From Capronia americana (lineage: Eukaryota > Ascomycota > Eurotiomycetes > Chaetothyriales > Herpotrichiellaceae): 64,000 nt of DNA. Of the stretch, positions 9,683-18,720 are shown piece by piece. The translations under genes were made by a program, and so were the position numbers. The notes below the pieces were generated by a model that was not told the origin of the DNA, ran no database searches, and saw only the letters and a program-made list of their open reading frames with translations. Every line of letters starts with the position of its first letter. Positions within the stretch are counted from its first letter, which is position 1. The stretch lies in assembly GCA_016110215.1 (NCBI GenBank), contig JADWQD010000006.1, forward strand, positions 1,054,001-1,118,000, given 5' to 3'.

Positions 9683-11236
9683 ATGCTCGCTCAGGTGACC
9701 CGACTTTCCAGGCATGCTGTAGCACAACTGGTCGAGTGCCGTCATATCATTCCACTCGAATCAGGCCCTGTAAAAGGGCCGGATCGACTTTCAAGATGGC
9801 GACCTCGCAGGCTCGACTTACGTGACTTCTCAAGCTCGACGACGCGCTCCCGTCGCTACCTGATCTCCGAAGGGCGTACCACGGCCCATAAATCTGACAA
9901 GACCGACAGTCCAGCAAGCTCAGACACGAAGCCGCCGTCCTCGCCCTTCTACCTCGAGACCGGCTACTCCATCTTTGCGAAAAGGCTCTCCCGCCCATTT
10001 CCCCCGCCGTTCATCTCTCTGCCCTCCGGTTCCTTCTCGGACCCACTCACAACGCACAATCCCTCCTCCCTGCCCCGCAGCGCTCGTCGGCCTATGGTCA
10101 ATGGCCAGCTCATCCGTGGGATAACAAACGGTGACGATGCGATCATTATTGGCGCCGACCAGCGATTCATCGCCGTGAATGACGGGGTTGGTGCCTGGGC
10201 ACAGAAGGATCGCGGCCATGCTGCGCTCTGGTCGAGGCTGATAGCGCATTTTTGGGACGTCGAGGTCGAGAAATCGCTTGTCAACGGCGGGGATGCGAAC
10301 GCCGATGAGGCTGCTGCTGCACTCAACGCGGTTGATCCGGTGAAGAGCTTGGAAACGGCATTTGATGCAACCAAGAAGGCTACGAAGGGCACGCTCAAGA
10401 GAGACCCCGACCAGGAGGTCTATTCAGAGGCAGAAGAGGGTGAAAGTGACGACGGCTCGTCCCCGGGCGGCACACCCTCGTCCTCGTCGTCCAAGGACTC
10501 CTCCGAAGCGAAGGACTCTTCCAAGAACGACATTCTCGGCACAACCACGGCCTCGTCTGCCCTACTTCACCACAAGGGAGGTGACACGGGATCACCGCCA
10601 GTTATCCTCGCCACGACACTGGGGGACTGTAAAGTCCTTGTAATCCGCCCTACGCCGTCGGCATCCCCTTCTTCTTCGACACCGTCGTCGTCATCGTCCT
10701 CCTCCTCGTCCTCCTCGGACTCTGACTCTGACTCGGAGAGCACCGGCGGGACCATCCTATACCACTCCAAGGAACAATGGCATTGGTTTGATTGTCCTCG
10801 CCAGCTGGGCACAAACTCCCCCGACACCCCCACCGGCAACGCAGTCTGCGACACCATCGAAGACATCCAAGTCGGCGATGTCGTGGCGGTGCTGAGCGAC
10901 GGGGTGACGGATAATCTGTGGGAACATGAAATCTGCAAGAACATCTGCGAGAGTATTCGCCAGTGGCAGGATTCTGCTGCTTCGTCGACACCCGACGACG
11001 ACGACGGCGGGAAATCAAAGCATACCCTCGACGGGTCTGACGACGGAGACGCCAAAGACGGTGTCGTATACGTGGCGCGTCGGTTGATGAACGCGGCGAG
11101 AGAAATCGCCATGGATCCCAACGCCGAGAGTCCGTACATGGAACGCGCGTTTGACGAGGGTATTGCCGCCGAGGGAGGCAAGTTGGACGATATTAGTGTG
11201 GTCATTGGGATCGTGAGGAAGAGAGAGAATCAATGA
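9683..11236 (+). CDS. PP2C-family Ser/Thr phosphatase, PTC7-like
   Basis: This 517-residue protein is a probable PTC7-type metal-dependent phosphatase, mitochondrial in yeast, where Ptc7 acts on coenzyme Q biosynthesis proteins. Visible PP2C features are a metal-binding VNDGVGAWAQ (about 167-176), LGDCKVLVI (about 311), SDGVTDNLWEHEI (about 407-419) and the terminal KLDDISVVIGIV. The Arg-rich N-terminus (LSRHAV, SRWRPRRLDLRDF) could be a mitochondrial presequence. A long Ser/Asp/Glu-rich insertion (about 235-365) includes a run of 11 Ser followed by DSDSDSESE-type acidic residues. The start at 9683 is the first ATG in frame. Family is sure; mitochondrial location is inferred. Confidence 0.8.
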   Translation: MLAQVTRLSRHAVAQLVECRHIIPLESGPVKGPDRLSRWRPRRLDLRDFSSSTTRSRRYLISEGRTTAHKSDKTDSPASSDTKPPSSPFYLETGYSIFAKRLSRPFPPPFISLPSGSFSDPLTTHNPSSLPRSARRPMVNGQLIRGITNGDDAIIIGADQRFIAVNDGVGAWAQKDRGHAALWSRLIAHFWDVEVEKSLVNGGDANADEAAAALNAVDPVKSLETAFDATKKATKGTLKRDPDQEVYSEAEEGESDDGSSPGGTPSSSSSKDSSEAKDSSKNDILGTTTASSALLHHKGGDTGSPPVILATTLGDCKVLVIRPTPSASPSSSTPSSSSSSSSSSSDSDSDSESTGGTILYHSKEQWHWFDCPRQLGTNSPDTPTGNAVCDTIEDIQVGDVVAVLSDGVTDNLWEHEICKNICESIRQWQDSAASSTPDDDDGGKSKHTLDGSDDGDAKDGVVYVARRLMNAAREIAMDPNAESPYMERAFDEGIAAEGGKLDDISVVIGIVRKRENQ

Positions 11237-12597
11237 ATCTGTATCGGCCGTCGAGCAAAATCAAAGAGGACATACTCCCCCATGCTATGCCATGCAAATC
11301 CTTCCACTCACGCCATGATGGTTGTTCCCAGAATGATACCCACGTACCTAGGCGGTTAGTGTTTGGCTCGGGGTACAATACCAAATCTGGAGTGTCAGGC
11401 ACATAATATACCGGACGCCCGAGTCTCAAAAGCTACGTACATGGCCACTTACATATCTGTCGTGCGTTGTCTGTATAGCAATCTACGCAGTGTATGTAAC
11501 ACGTACAGGACGTCTAAGATTCTAGAACGAGGTCCACAGAGTCGGACTCAGTCTGCTTTGAGATCAACGCCGATGGGATATGATGTGATATGATATCTAC
11601 ACTTTCTAGCGAGTGTGCCCGTGTGCGTGCTTGCGTGATAAATAACACCTACTGTAGCATGCATGACCTCTTCAATATGTAGGTAATTACTGAAGGTGTA
11701 TGCATATGACGTGGCTTGCCTCGACGATATGCTAATGTGCCCTTACAGAGATTTTGCGCCACCGGACTGATTACGGTGAGGCTTAACGTAGTATAAGAGC
11801 AATGAAGAGCGTACGAGGGAGAGATTCTCCGAATATCTTTACTTCAGAGTTCAACTCCGCCTCTTTCCTACCCGGACTGTACAGAGTGTTGGACTATATA
11901 CATACACCCTTCACTTGCCTTTGCAGTCCTCGCGGCGCCTAATACCGTCATCATGACTTGCGGAAACAAGATGCCTGTCCTTTGCGATGTAAGTCAGTAA
12001 CCGTCTGGAAGTGTCAGGCCGTGTCCGGACGGATTGACAGATGCCTGAAATGCCCTTCGTCACGCATGGGACACTTGAGAGACACGCGAGCGTTTCATAT
12101 ACAGTACGTCAAGGGTATGTATGTATGCTCGCCGTCTTCATTGGCATGGGATAGGCAAGCACCAAAACTAGCAAGTAGACACCAAGAACACACGACGAGC
12201 AGTGAGACCACGATACGGGTTGTACATATTGTGAACCGGGAGATCTAGGCTCGCCGCCACATACGAATACAGAAAATCTGTCGTCGCATTTCCAATTGAA
12301 TCATCGATTCAATCTGTTATGGCACTCGGACGCCAGCCAGTATCCTACTGTAGATCTGCAAGGCGGGATACATACCTTACCTAGGTATGTCATGTCACCT
12401 CCAGGATCGTGGTCGTTTCGTCTTTCATACAGTACCTGCTTCAAGCCCAACGCTTTCTCCCCCGTCTCTCTCTTCCCGTTTCCCGTTCCTTCCCCTTCTT
12501 TGTCCCATCCCTCCCTCGAATAACCGGTCACGAACGTATCCAAGTTCCTCCCCTTTGCCCGATCCCTCGAATGACCGGTCACGAAGGGTATCCAAGG
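11237..12597. other. intergenic, no gene recognised
   Basis: This is about 1.36 kb between the converging phosphatase and small secreted protein genes. Near the right end, two imperfect copies of a roughly 34-nt unit start at about 12512 and 12562. They lie just downstream of the secreted protein's stop codon, probably in its 3' UTR. Confidence 0.55.
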
Positions 12598-13733
12598 TCA
12601 TGTACCCGTACTCGTACTCGTTCTACTCCCGTCCCATGGTCTGAAAACCGCGCCGATCAAGTCACTATTCACCGGTGGGATCCCTGACTTCGCAATCCGC
12701 GCAGGTGCGTCGGCATCGCCTGGGAAGGTCAGATCTTTCCAGAACATCTCCCGACACTGGGTATCCCTTCAGGACCAATTACCGTTAGCCAGCATTTCGA
12801 GAGGGGGCACAAAAACACACACTCTCTTTCTGTTTCTCTGTCTCTCAAACCGTGTGTGCGAGTGAGCGTGACGAGTGAGCGTGACGAGATTAAGCCCCCA
12901 CAAGCACGCAGCAGAGGAGCCGGCACAACACAACACAACACAACACAACACAACACATCACGACAGAGAACAGAGAATGGAAAAGCGTAACACGACGCAG
13001 CACAACAGAAAATGAAAAAAAGGTGACACGACATACCGGTACAGATCGACGGCGATACCGGGATCGGGGCCAAGTGAGGCCCATCCCCCGGCCGCGATAA
13101 TCACCATGCAGTGATTATACATTGAGGGATAGATCTCTGTCCAGAAACAGGTGCCCGACCAGTTCGGGTATTGGCAGATGTACATCTAGTGCCCGACACA
13201 CATTTCAGTTAGCACGGTGAACGAGCGAGGCTTGCGGGTTGTATTGCCTCGCGTTACCCTGCATTGCAAGACGCCGACAGTGGACTGCTAGTTCGCAGGG
13301 GGGGAAGCCAGAGAGGAAGGCACCGTGATCGTGAACGCCAAGGGGATGGATGATAGGATGACAGGGTATATATACTCACGCCTTTGACGGCACCGTCGTC
13401 CAACTTGGCGTCAACTCCACGAGGAAGATTGTCAGTGGGAGTGCGAGTGTGAGCGTCGGCGGATAGACCGGATGTGCCGTTGACGAACGAGAACGTAGTC
13501 CCGTCAAGAGCTGGGGTTTGATTCTTCGACACCGGGACTGTGGGAATATTGCTGTCCAATGTGGATCGTGCGTCTGCGGATATGGTCTTGTTTACGCTGG
13601 AATCCAGGGGCGGCGGCGCAGGTTCTGCAGAGGCAAATTCTCTTGTGCCGTACTGCTGGGTGAGGATCGCTGGGAGACATCCGAGGAAGAGGAGGAGGAA
13701 GAAGTGGAAATGGAAGAGGAGCAGCAGCAGCAT
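12598..13733 (-). CDS. small secreted cysteine-containing protein, three exons
   Basis: No single open frame covers this gene; I rebuilt it from splice signals. Exons on the minus strand are 13733-13380, 13185-13037 and 12766-12598, with GTGAGT and GTATGT donors and CTAG and GCTAAC...GAAG acceptors. Phases fit and the model gives 223 residues. Residues 1-25 form a hydrophobic signal peptide (MLLLLLFHFHFFLLLFLGC). A Ser/Thr/Pro-rich linker with N-glycosylation sites follows. A C-terminal domain (about 119-185) has four cysteines in a CQYPNWSGTC ... NHC ... GPDPG ... LYR ... QC arrangement. This C-x-x-x-NW-x-G-x-C / GPD-G pattern occurs in small secreted fungal proteins of unknown role. The gene lies beside a secreted glucanase on the same strand. 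Two disulphides are likely. Moderately confident in exons, not in function. Confidence 0.65.
12925..12956. repeat. (ACAAC)n microsatellite inside an intron
   Basis: About six pentamer units. It lies within intron 2 (13036-12767) of the small secreted protein gene. Confidence 0.9.
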
Positions 13734-14452
13734 AGTGCCGAGTCTGTAAGAGATATGGATATTTCTCCGTGTAGAAGGAGGAGATGATTCGATGCTGAGG
13801 AGGAGGTGGATTGCTGGCTCGGGCACGGTGGTGAACCCGTCTGTGGCTGAAGAAGTGGATGAGCAGAGCATGGCTGCGTCACCAAGATGAAGTGATGTTG
13901 GAGTCGCATATTGCAGAGGTGCGGCAGAACAGTGCCAGGAAGAGAGGAAAGACAAGTTGAAGTACGTGGAAGACTACATAGGAATAAGAGATGCAATTCT
14001 TCAATTCAAGACAAGACAAATTGGACGAGCACAGGAACAGAGAGAATAGTCGCACTTGGAGCGGAGGTGAAGAATTGAGTTGAATTGAACCAGATATCTC
14101 TTTCCGAGGATCTATTGTCTCGCTACGTTTGATTATCCATATCCTCAAAGTTGTACCTAGTCTGATGTAATCGGACATGACTCTGATCATGAACAATTGC
14201 AGACAGAGATTTCTCATACTGTGCCCAGCATGGTAATCTATACATATCATCATCTACCGCTATGCTGCGTGATGTATCGAAGTGGAATTCTGTGCTCTGG
14301 AATCCTCGCAGATCCGTCCCAAAGACTGTTCAAATTGAAAGTGTCGGGATCTTACCATTTCACTATGGCTTGTTAGGCTTGCAAATAACCAGATCAGTCA
14401 ATCAATCAATCAGTAGTGTGGTGGGTCGGAGCTGATGATATTTCGAGTTCAA
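13734..14452. other. upstream region of the small secreted protein gene
   Basis: About 720 bp between the start of the secreted protein gene and the stop of the glucanase gene, both on the minus strand. The frame upstream of 13733 is open but has no signal-peptide-like start, so I treat it as leader. No other gene seen. Confidence 0.5.
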
Positions 14453-15547
14453 TCACCGGAGTCGGCCTGTCGAAGATCGACGAACGTGACGACGGTAGTT
14501 GGTATTGGAGGTCGTGTTAGTAGCGGGAACCGCAGGAATGGGAGTTGCGTTCACATCACCGGCGCCAGGCTTGTAGACTTGGACTCCGCCAATGAGCCAG
14601 TAAGCGTCCGTGAACGCAGCCGGATTCTGCGCGGCGTACGCTGCACAGGAAGGAGCAAGAGCGGCGCACTCGCTGGTTTGCCATACCTTGTCGATCCAAG
14701 ACCCGCAGATGTCCGTGTTGAAGACCATCCGCAGGGAATAGAAGTAGTCCTCAAGGGAGGAGCTGTCAGCAGCCATGAAATGGGCGTCCGGACGACGCCA
14801 GGTCGAGGGGGTTGGGGTGCCATTGAAGATGTCACCAGGAATCTCAGTCCGTGCAAATTGCCAAACCGAGATTGCTTCGCGCAGGTATTCCAAAGCGATA
14901 ACAGCGCCCCCATTTGAATTGAACTCAGTACCAAAAGTGTTGTTCTGGCCTTCGACTACGCAACCAACGTTACCCTTCGCAGCTGCAGAGCAGTTGAGGT
15001 TGCTGAAATGACCGCGGATATCCATGCCAGTAGAGTTGGCGATGGTAGGATCGCTGAGATTTGAGACAGCGAGGTTGGCACCGGTGTGCAACACATACTT
15101 GTTGGTCGTGGCTAGGTTGATGTTCTCGAGCAGGTCGATTTCACCACCCGTTGGCCAATTCGGACCAACAAGCCAGTAAGCGCTCCAAACACCACAAACG
15201 CCGCCGGGATGATGACGAATGTCAGTGATCCATAGAGTTGACGAGTTGAATGTACTCTGGGATTCGATCCGAGTCGAAGGTCTTCCGGCCTGCGCAACCG
15301 AGGAGGAGTCAACACCTAGGTATGCCAAGTCTTTGAACTGGTCGCTGGATGCGATACCGGCAAGCCCGGTCGAATTTGCAGTGTCCTGGTCCACATACTT
15401 CACGAAGCCAGCTGTAGGGTCAGCATCAGAGAAGAATTGAAAGTTGTCGAAGAAGTCGACTCCGGAGTAGTTGCCGATAAGCTGATAGTTTGAGAGGGCC
15501 CGGGCACCCCCAGCGAGAACGGCGGACACAAGGGTTGAAGGCCGCAT
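14453..15547 (-). CDS. secreted glycoside hydrolase family 16 beta-glucanase
   Basis: A 364-residue GH16 enzyme, the family that cleaves beta-1,3(4)-glucans in fungal or plant cell walls. The N-terminus (MRPSTLVSAVLAGGARALS) is a signal peptide. The GH16 core includes WITDIRHHPGGVCGVWSAYW upstream of the catalytic motif GGEIDLLENI, with the ExDxxE acids at E136, D138 and E141, then a typical N-linked-rich second half (FGTEFNSNGGAVIALEY, FARTEIP). The C-terminus is Thr/Asn-rich and ends in a basic tail without a clear GPI signal. The gene is uninterrupted and starts at the only suitable ATG. Substrate specificity within GH16 is not resolved. Confidence 0.88.
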   Translation of the reverse strand: MRPSTLVSAVLAGGARALSNYQLIGNYSGVDFFDNFQFFSDADPTAGFVKYVDQDTANSTGLAGIASSDQFKDLAYLGVDSSSVAQAGRPSTRIESQSTFNSSTLWITDIRHHPGGVCGVWSAYWLVGPNWPTGGEIDLLENINLATTNKYVLHTGANLAVSNLSDPTIANSTGMDIRGHFSNLNCSAAAKGNVGCVVEGQNNTFGTEFNSNGGAVIALEYLREAISVWQFARTEIPGDIFNGTPTPSTWRRPDAHFMAADSSSLEDYFYSLRMVFNTDICGSWIDKVWQTSECAALAPSCAAYAAQNPAAFTDAYWLIGGVQVYKPGAGDVNATPIPAVPATNTTSNTNYRRHVRRSSTGRLR

Positions 15548-16650
15548 GGTGACGGGCTCCCGGGTATTGTGGTGTTTTTAGAGAATGAAAAAGTCCTCGA
15601 GGTAGAAGATTATTTATGTCTGTGAGAGTCTTTGTGCGTTCTTTAGGTCAATTGTTTCGTGGGGTGATGTATGGGAATAGAGCCCGGGTACAGACCTTTG
15701 AGACAGCTATGGCGTAGTAGATATAGATTGGGAGGCAGCAAGACACGACCGCCTGATTGTCACAAGGCACCTCGAGTGAGGACCCGGGCAGCTGAACCAT
15801 AGGATGATATAAACGATAAAGAAGATCTTGTCCAGGTACCTTGTCAGGAGGATTTGTTAGTGACAACAAAGTCATTTGGACAAAAGCGTTTGTCAGGGGC
15901 CGACGGTTGTTTGGCAGTGACAACGAACGTTGTCCTCAGAACAAAGGGTGAGTGAACAGCGAAGCTTCACAAACAAACTCGCTGTGTTCTTTGTTCGCAT
16001 GACCAGGCAAAGGTGTCGGAAGCTGCCCCTGGTGTTGCCATTTCCTGGGCAGAAGTTCAGATCATCCCGTTTGTGTTGTTTACTGTGAGATGGCTCAATG
16101 GTTTTATGAAATGAACCTAAATATGAATTGCTGGATTCTGACATCCTTCTCCCATTCATCATATCTTGTTTTTGGACCCGACGACCAGGATGTCAGAGGT
16201 AGGCCGCGTGATTCTTGCCCTCAAGTACTGTGCTCCTTTCTGCAATAATCGAAGCTTCACATAGCCCTGGCGTGGGACGAGACTGGCGGGGGCGAAATTC
16301 AACTCCAGACTTATCGCAAGCTCCGTGCGATAATCTGAAACTGAAATACGTTAGATGGGGTCATTCGACGCAGATAAGAGGTCGGACCCAGAAGCAACAA
16401 TCATCCAGGCAATATGCACATCCGTCCTTGAAACGAGGAGTAGGAGTGGCCATGATTGTGCAAACAAAGTCGGGGTCGAGGATGATGAGCCCATGGTCTT
16501 ATCGCATTGCCATCTTGGTAGGCCACGCGCAGGGTCAATAGCTTTGCACCACTGTTGAAGGGTCAAGGTGCGAATGACAGAACGGGCTTAATCCCTGGGG
16601 ATTCGCGCAATAGGTTCCTCTCTTACCAACAACTTACCCTCAGTGGTAGT
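15548..16650. other. intergenic with promoter of the GH16 gene
   Basis: About 1.1 kb between the GH16 start and the Rev7 stop. The part nearest GH16 holds repeated GTGACAAC and TTGTCAGG elements and a palindrome, listed separately. No gene recognised. Confidence 0.55.
15841..15934. promoter_or_regulatory. candidate operator cluster upstream of the GH16 gene
   Basis: AGTGACAAC occurs at 15859-15867 and 15916-15924. TTGTCAGG occurs at 15841-15848 and 15890-15897. The second AGTGACAAC runs into a perfect dyad GACAACG-AA-CGTTGTC at 15919-15934. The cluster is 290-390 bp upstream of the GH16 ATG. A regulator-binding role is inferred from the repetition and symmetry only. Confidence 0.35.
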
Positions 16651-17706
16651 CTATCCATGCTCCCGTTCTGATTTGTGGTTGGCATCCGGTGGTTCGAGGT
16701 CATTTGCATGCACACTGCCGGCATCGAACTTCACCTTCCCTGCACTGTGAGACACTTTTGCCGCTCTCTGCTTTGTGGGTGGGCAAGAATCAGCCGCAGA
16801 TGTTGGAAGATCGAACTCAAATTTACTTGCGGCTTCTTCCACCCAGACTTCCATCTGAAGCTCCCCGACCCCCAAAAGGCGTACTGCATGCGTTCTTGGC
16901 GACGATGTCCTTACATCACGCACATTCTGTCGTGACGGTTCTAGAGGAGCGGAAGGCGGGGAATGCTTAAAGTCCGATGCTGGGTCTGCAGCGATCCACT
17001 TCCGCTCGTCTTTCTCGAGGCGACCGACAGGCCGGTCAGCCTCGTGCTTGACCTCGATAGCCAGAGTGAAACTGCACTCAGGAGCACCAGGCCCCTCTGG
17101 CAATGGTCTAAGTCGGGCTGCTGAGGTTGCAAGTCTGTACAAGGTGGCGCGGAAATGGGCTTCCAGGTCAGCCAAATTGAGTGGCTCAGCCAGAAGATCC
17201 TCGTCTTCATCATCGTCCTCGCCGTCGCCGTCGCCGTCGCCGCGGTCCTCTCCATCACCGTCGTCTGGAGGAATCGTTTCGATCGGGACGTCATGGTCGC
17301 GTTTTATCACCCGTGGAAATGATCGAAGATCGAACGTCCAGCGTTCGAGAACGCGGTTACCTGCACACTCGTATATGCACAGTGAAAGCTTCTCGACCAC
17401 ATCCTTCTGCAATTGACCCCGAATTGCGGCCATCGCATCGTTGACCCACGCACACACTCTCGGATGCCGATTTTGGCGCACAGAGTAGTTGTACGCTCGA
17501 GTGGAAAGAAAAGAGGTTGGTGGATAGAGCCGGCGGAGGTAGAGGATGTGGTGTGTTGTGACGGTCAGGAAGGAAGTGAGCGCGTCCAGCAGTTGATTGT
17601 GGGTGTAGAGCACATTGGAAACTGTTTTCGACTTCGGTGGTAGGTCCTCCATGCTGAGGTCTTCGGCCGCCCTGTAGCCTTCGGCCATACTGTGGTCTTC
17701 GGCCAT
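16651..17706 (-). CDS. REV7: HORMA-domain protein Rev7 (MAD2B), DNA polymerase zeta subunit
   Basis: A 351-residue HORMA protein that fits Rev7, the accessory subunit that bridges Rev3 and Rev1 in translesion DNA synthesis. The HORMA start is clear: LLDALTSFLTVTTHHILYLR (about 39-58), then YPPTSFLSTRAYNYSVRQNR and HPRVCAWVNDAM, which match fungal Rev7 closely. An acidic Asp/Gly/Glu run (about 147-170) interrupts the HORMA domain. A later block, LEAHFRATLYRLATS, fits the rest of the domain. The tail (about 240-351) is low in recognisable features. The first 25 residues are short MAED/AAED-type repeats, so the exact start is uncertain; an extra 5' exon is possible. Rev7 is the best call; plain Mad2 is shorter and lacks this tail. 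Confidence 0.8.
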   Translation of the reverse strand: MAEDHSMAEGYRAAEDLSMEDLPPKSKTVSNVLYTHNQLLDALTSFLTVTTHHILYLRRLYPPTSFLSTRAYNYSVRQNRHPRVCAWVNDAMAAIRGQLQKDVVEKLSLCIYECAGNRVLERWTFDLRSFPRVIKRDHDVPIETIPPDDGDGEDRGDGDGDGEDDDEDEDLLAEPLNLADLEAHFRATLYRLATSAARLRPLPEGPGAPECSFTLAIEVKHEADRPVGRLEKDERKWIAADPASDFKHSPPSAPLEPSRQNVRDVRTSSPRTHAVRLLGVGELQMEVWVEEAASKFEFDLPTSAADSCPPTKQRAAKVSHSAGKVKFDAGSVHANDLEPPDANHKSEREHG

Positions 17707-18720
17707 GTTGCAGTCTTGGGCAATGCTGAGATCTCGATGATGGAGCTGTCAAGAGATCCGAGCTTTCAGAGCCTGTGGTCACAAACGAAAGTAAGTTAGA
17801 TTACCACCTCATCACTGGTAGGATAATGCTTTCTTCACCACTTCGACGACTATTCCTTTTCGGTCTAAACAGCAACCACAAGGCCTATTCCTTTGCATGA
17901 GCATGATGTTGCCAATGTGACAGATCATCGTGACATTTGTTGCCTGGTGGGCAGAAAAAGGGAATGACACCATGCACGTGACCCAGAGAACCCTTTGCAC
18001 ATCTCACGTCTTCCTCATTTTCATCTCACATCTTCCTCATCGATCCCACACGTTCTACCCCTGCGCGTTTTTCCCCTCCGCAATTTTTCCCTCATTGATT
18101 CCACACATTCTACGAGGTATCTCTTTACCTGCTTTCGGTATGGGCCGGCGCGCACTTCTCTTTTGTGTCCTGTGACCATGGTACTTGCGTCTGTCCCAGG
18201 CGTACTTTCTACAGCTTTGATCCGCATCTGGCCTGTTACGAGCATATTTGTAGGACGTTTCTGAAGAATAGTGCCCGACAAATGCCTCGCTTACAGCCGT
18301 CGGACCGGTCACAGCACTGATTTTGTCCAAAGGGAAGAATTTAGTCCCCTCGCGACGCGCGCATTCCAATGTCAACTCCTCATGGCAGATAATTGGTCAG
18401 CTGGGTAGGAGTTCGACCTCGATCGTTGATGCACTCTGCAGCTTTGACCTTGAACCCCTGTGCGGATTGGCAAATCTTCAGTGCATTCTGCAGCTTTGAC
18501 CATGCATTCCTGCTCGAATTGGCAATCTTCAGGGTGTCTGGAGACCGTGCCATCCCAGCAAGCCTCCAGATCCTGTGTGCTCCTTCGAGCTCCCTGGGGA
18601 GACATGTTCATATATTCGACTATTAAACCCTCCCTGCTGCCACTCCCCTTGTTGCGTCGTCGCTTTATTCATCTGCATTCATCCACTCTTTTGTTGCCTG
18701 GATAGGTGACTTCCATCAGC
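17707..18720. other. divergent intergenic region between REV7 and the collagen-like gene
   Basis: About 1.0 kb serving both divergent genes. It contains a 52-bp tandem duplication (listed separately) and pyrimidine-rich stretches near 18000-18130 in which a GATYCCACACRTTCTAC-like element occurs twice. No gene recognised. Confidence 0.55.
18430..18532. repeat. 52-bp tandem duplication upstream of the collagen-like gene
   Basis: Two adjacent units, 18430-18481 and 18482-18532, both begin TGCAYTCTGCAGCTTTGACC and end TTGGCAA(A)TCTTCAG. They lie about 190-290 bp upstream of the ATG at 18721. Confidence 0.85.

Noticed and set aside
10567..11205. 212-codon antisense frame within the PP2C gene
   Set aside because: Mirror of the Ser/Asp-coding repeats; no domain or start context.
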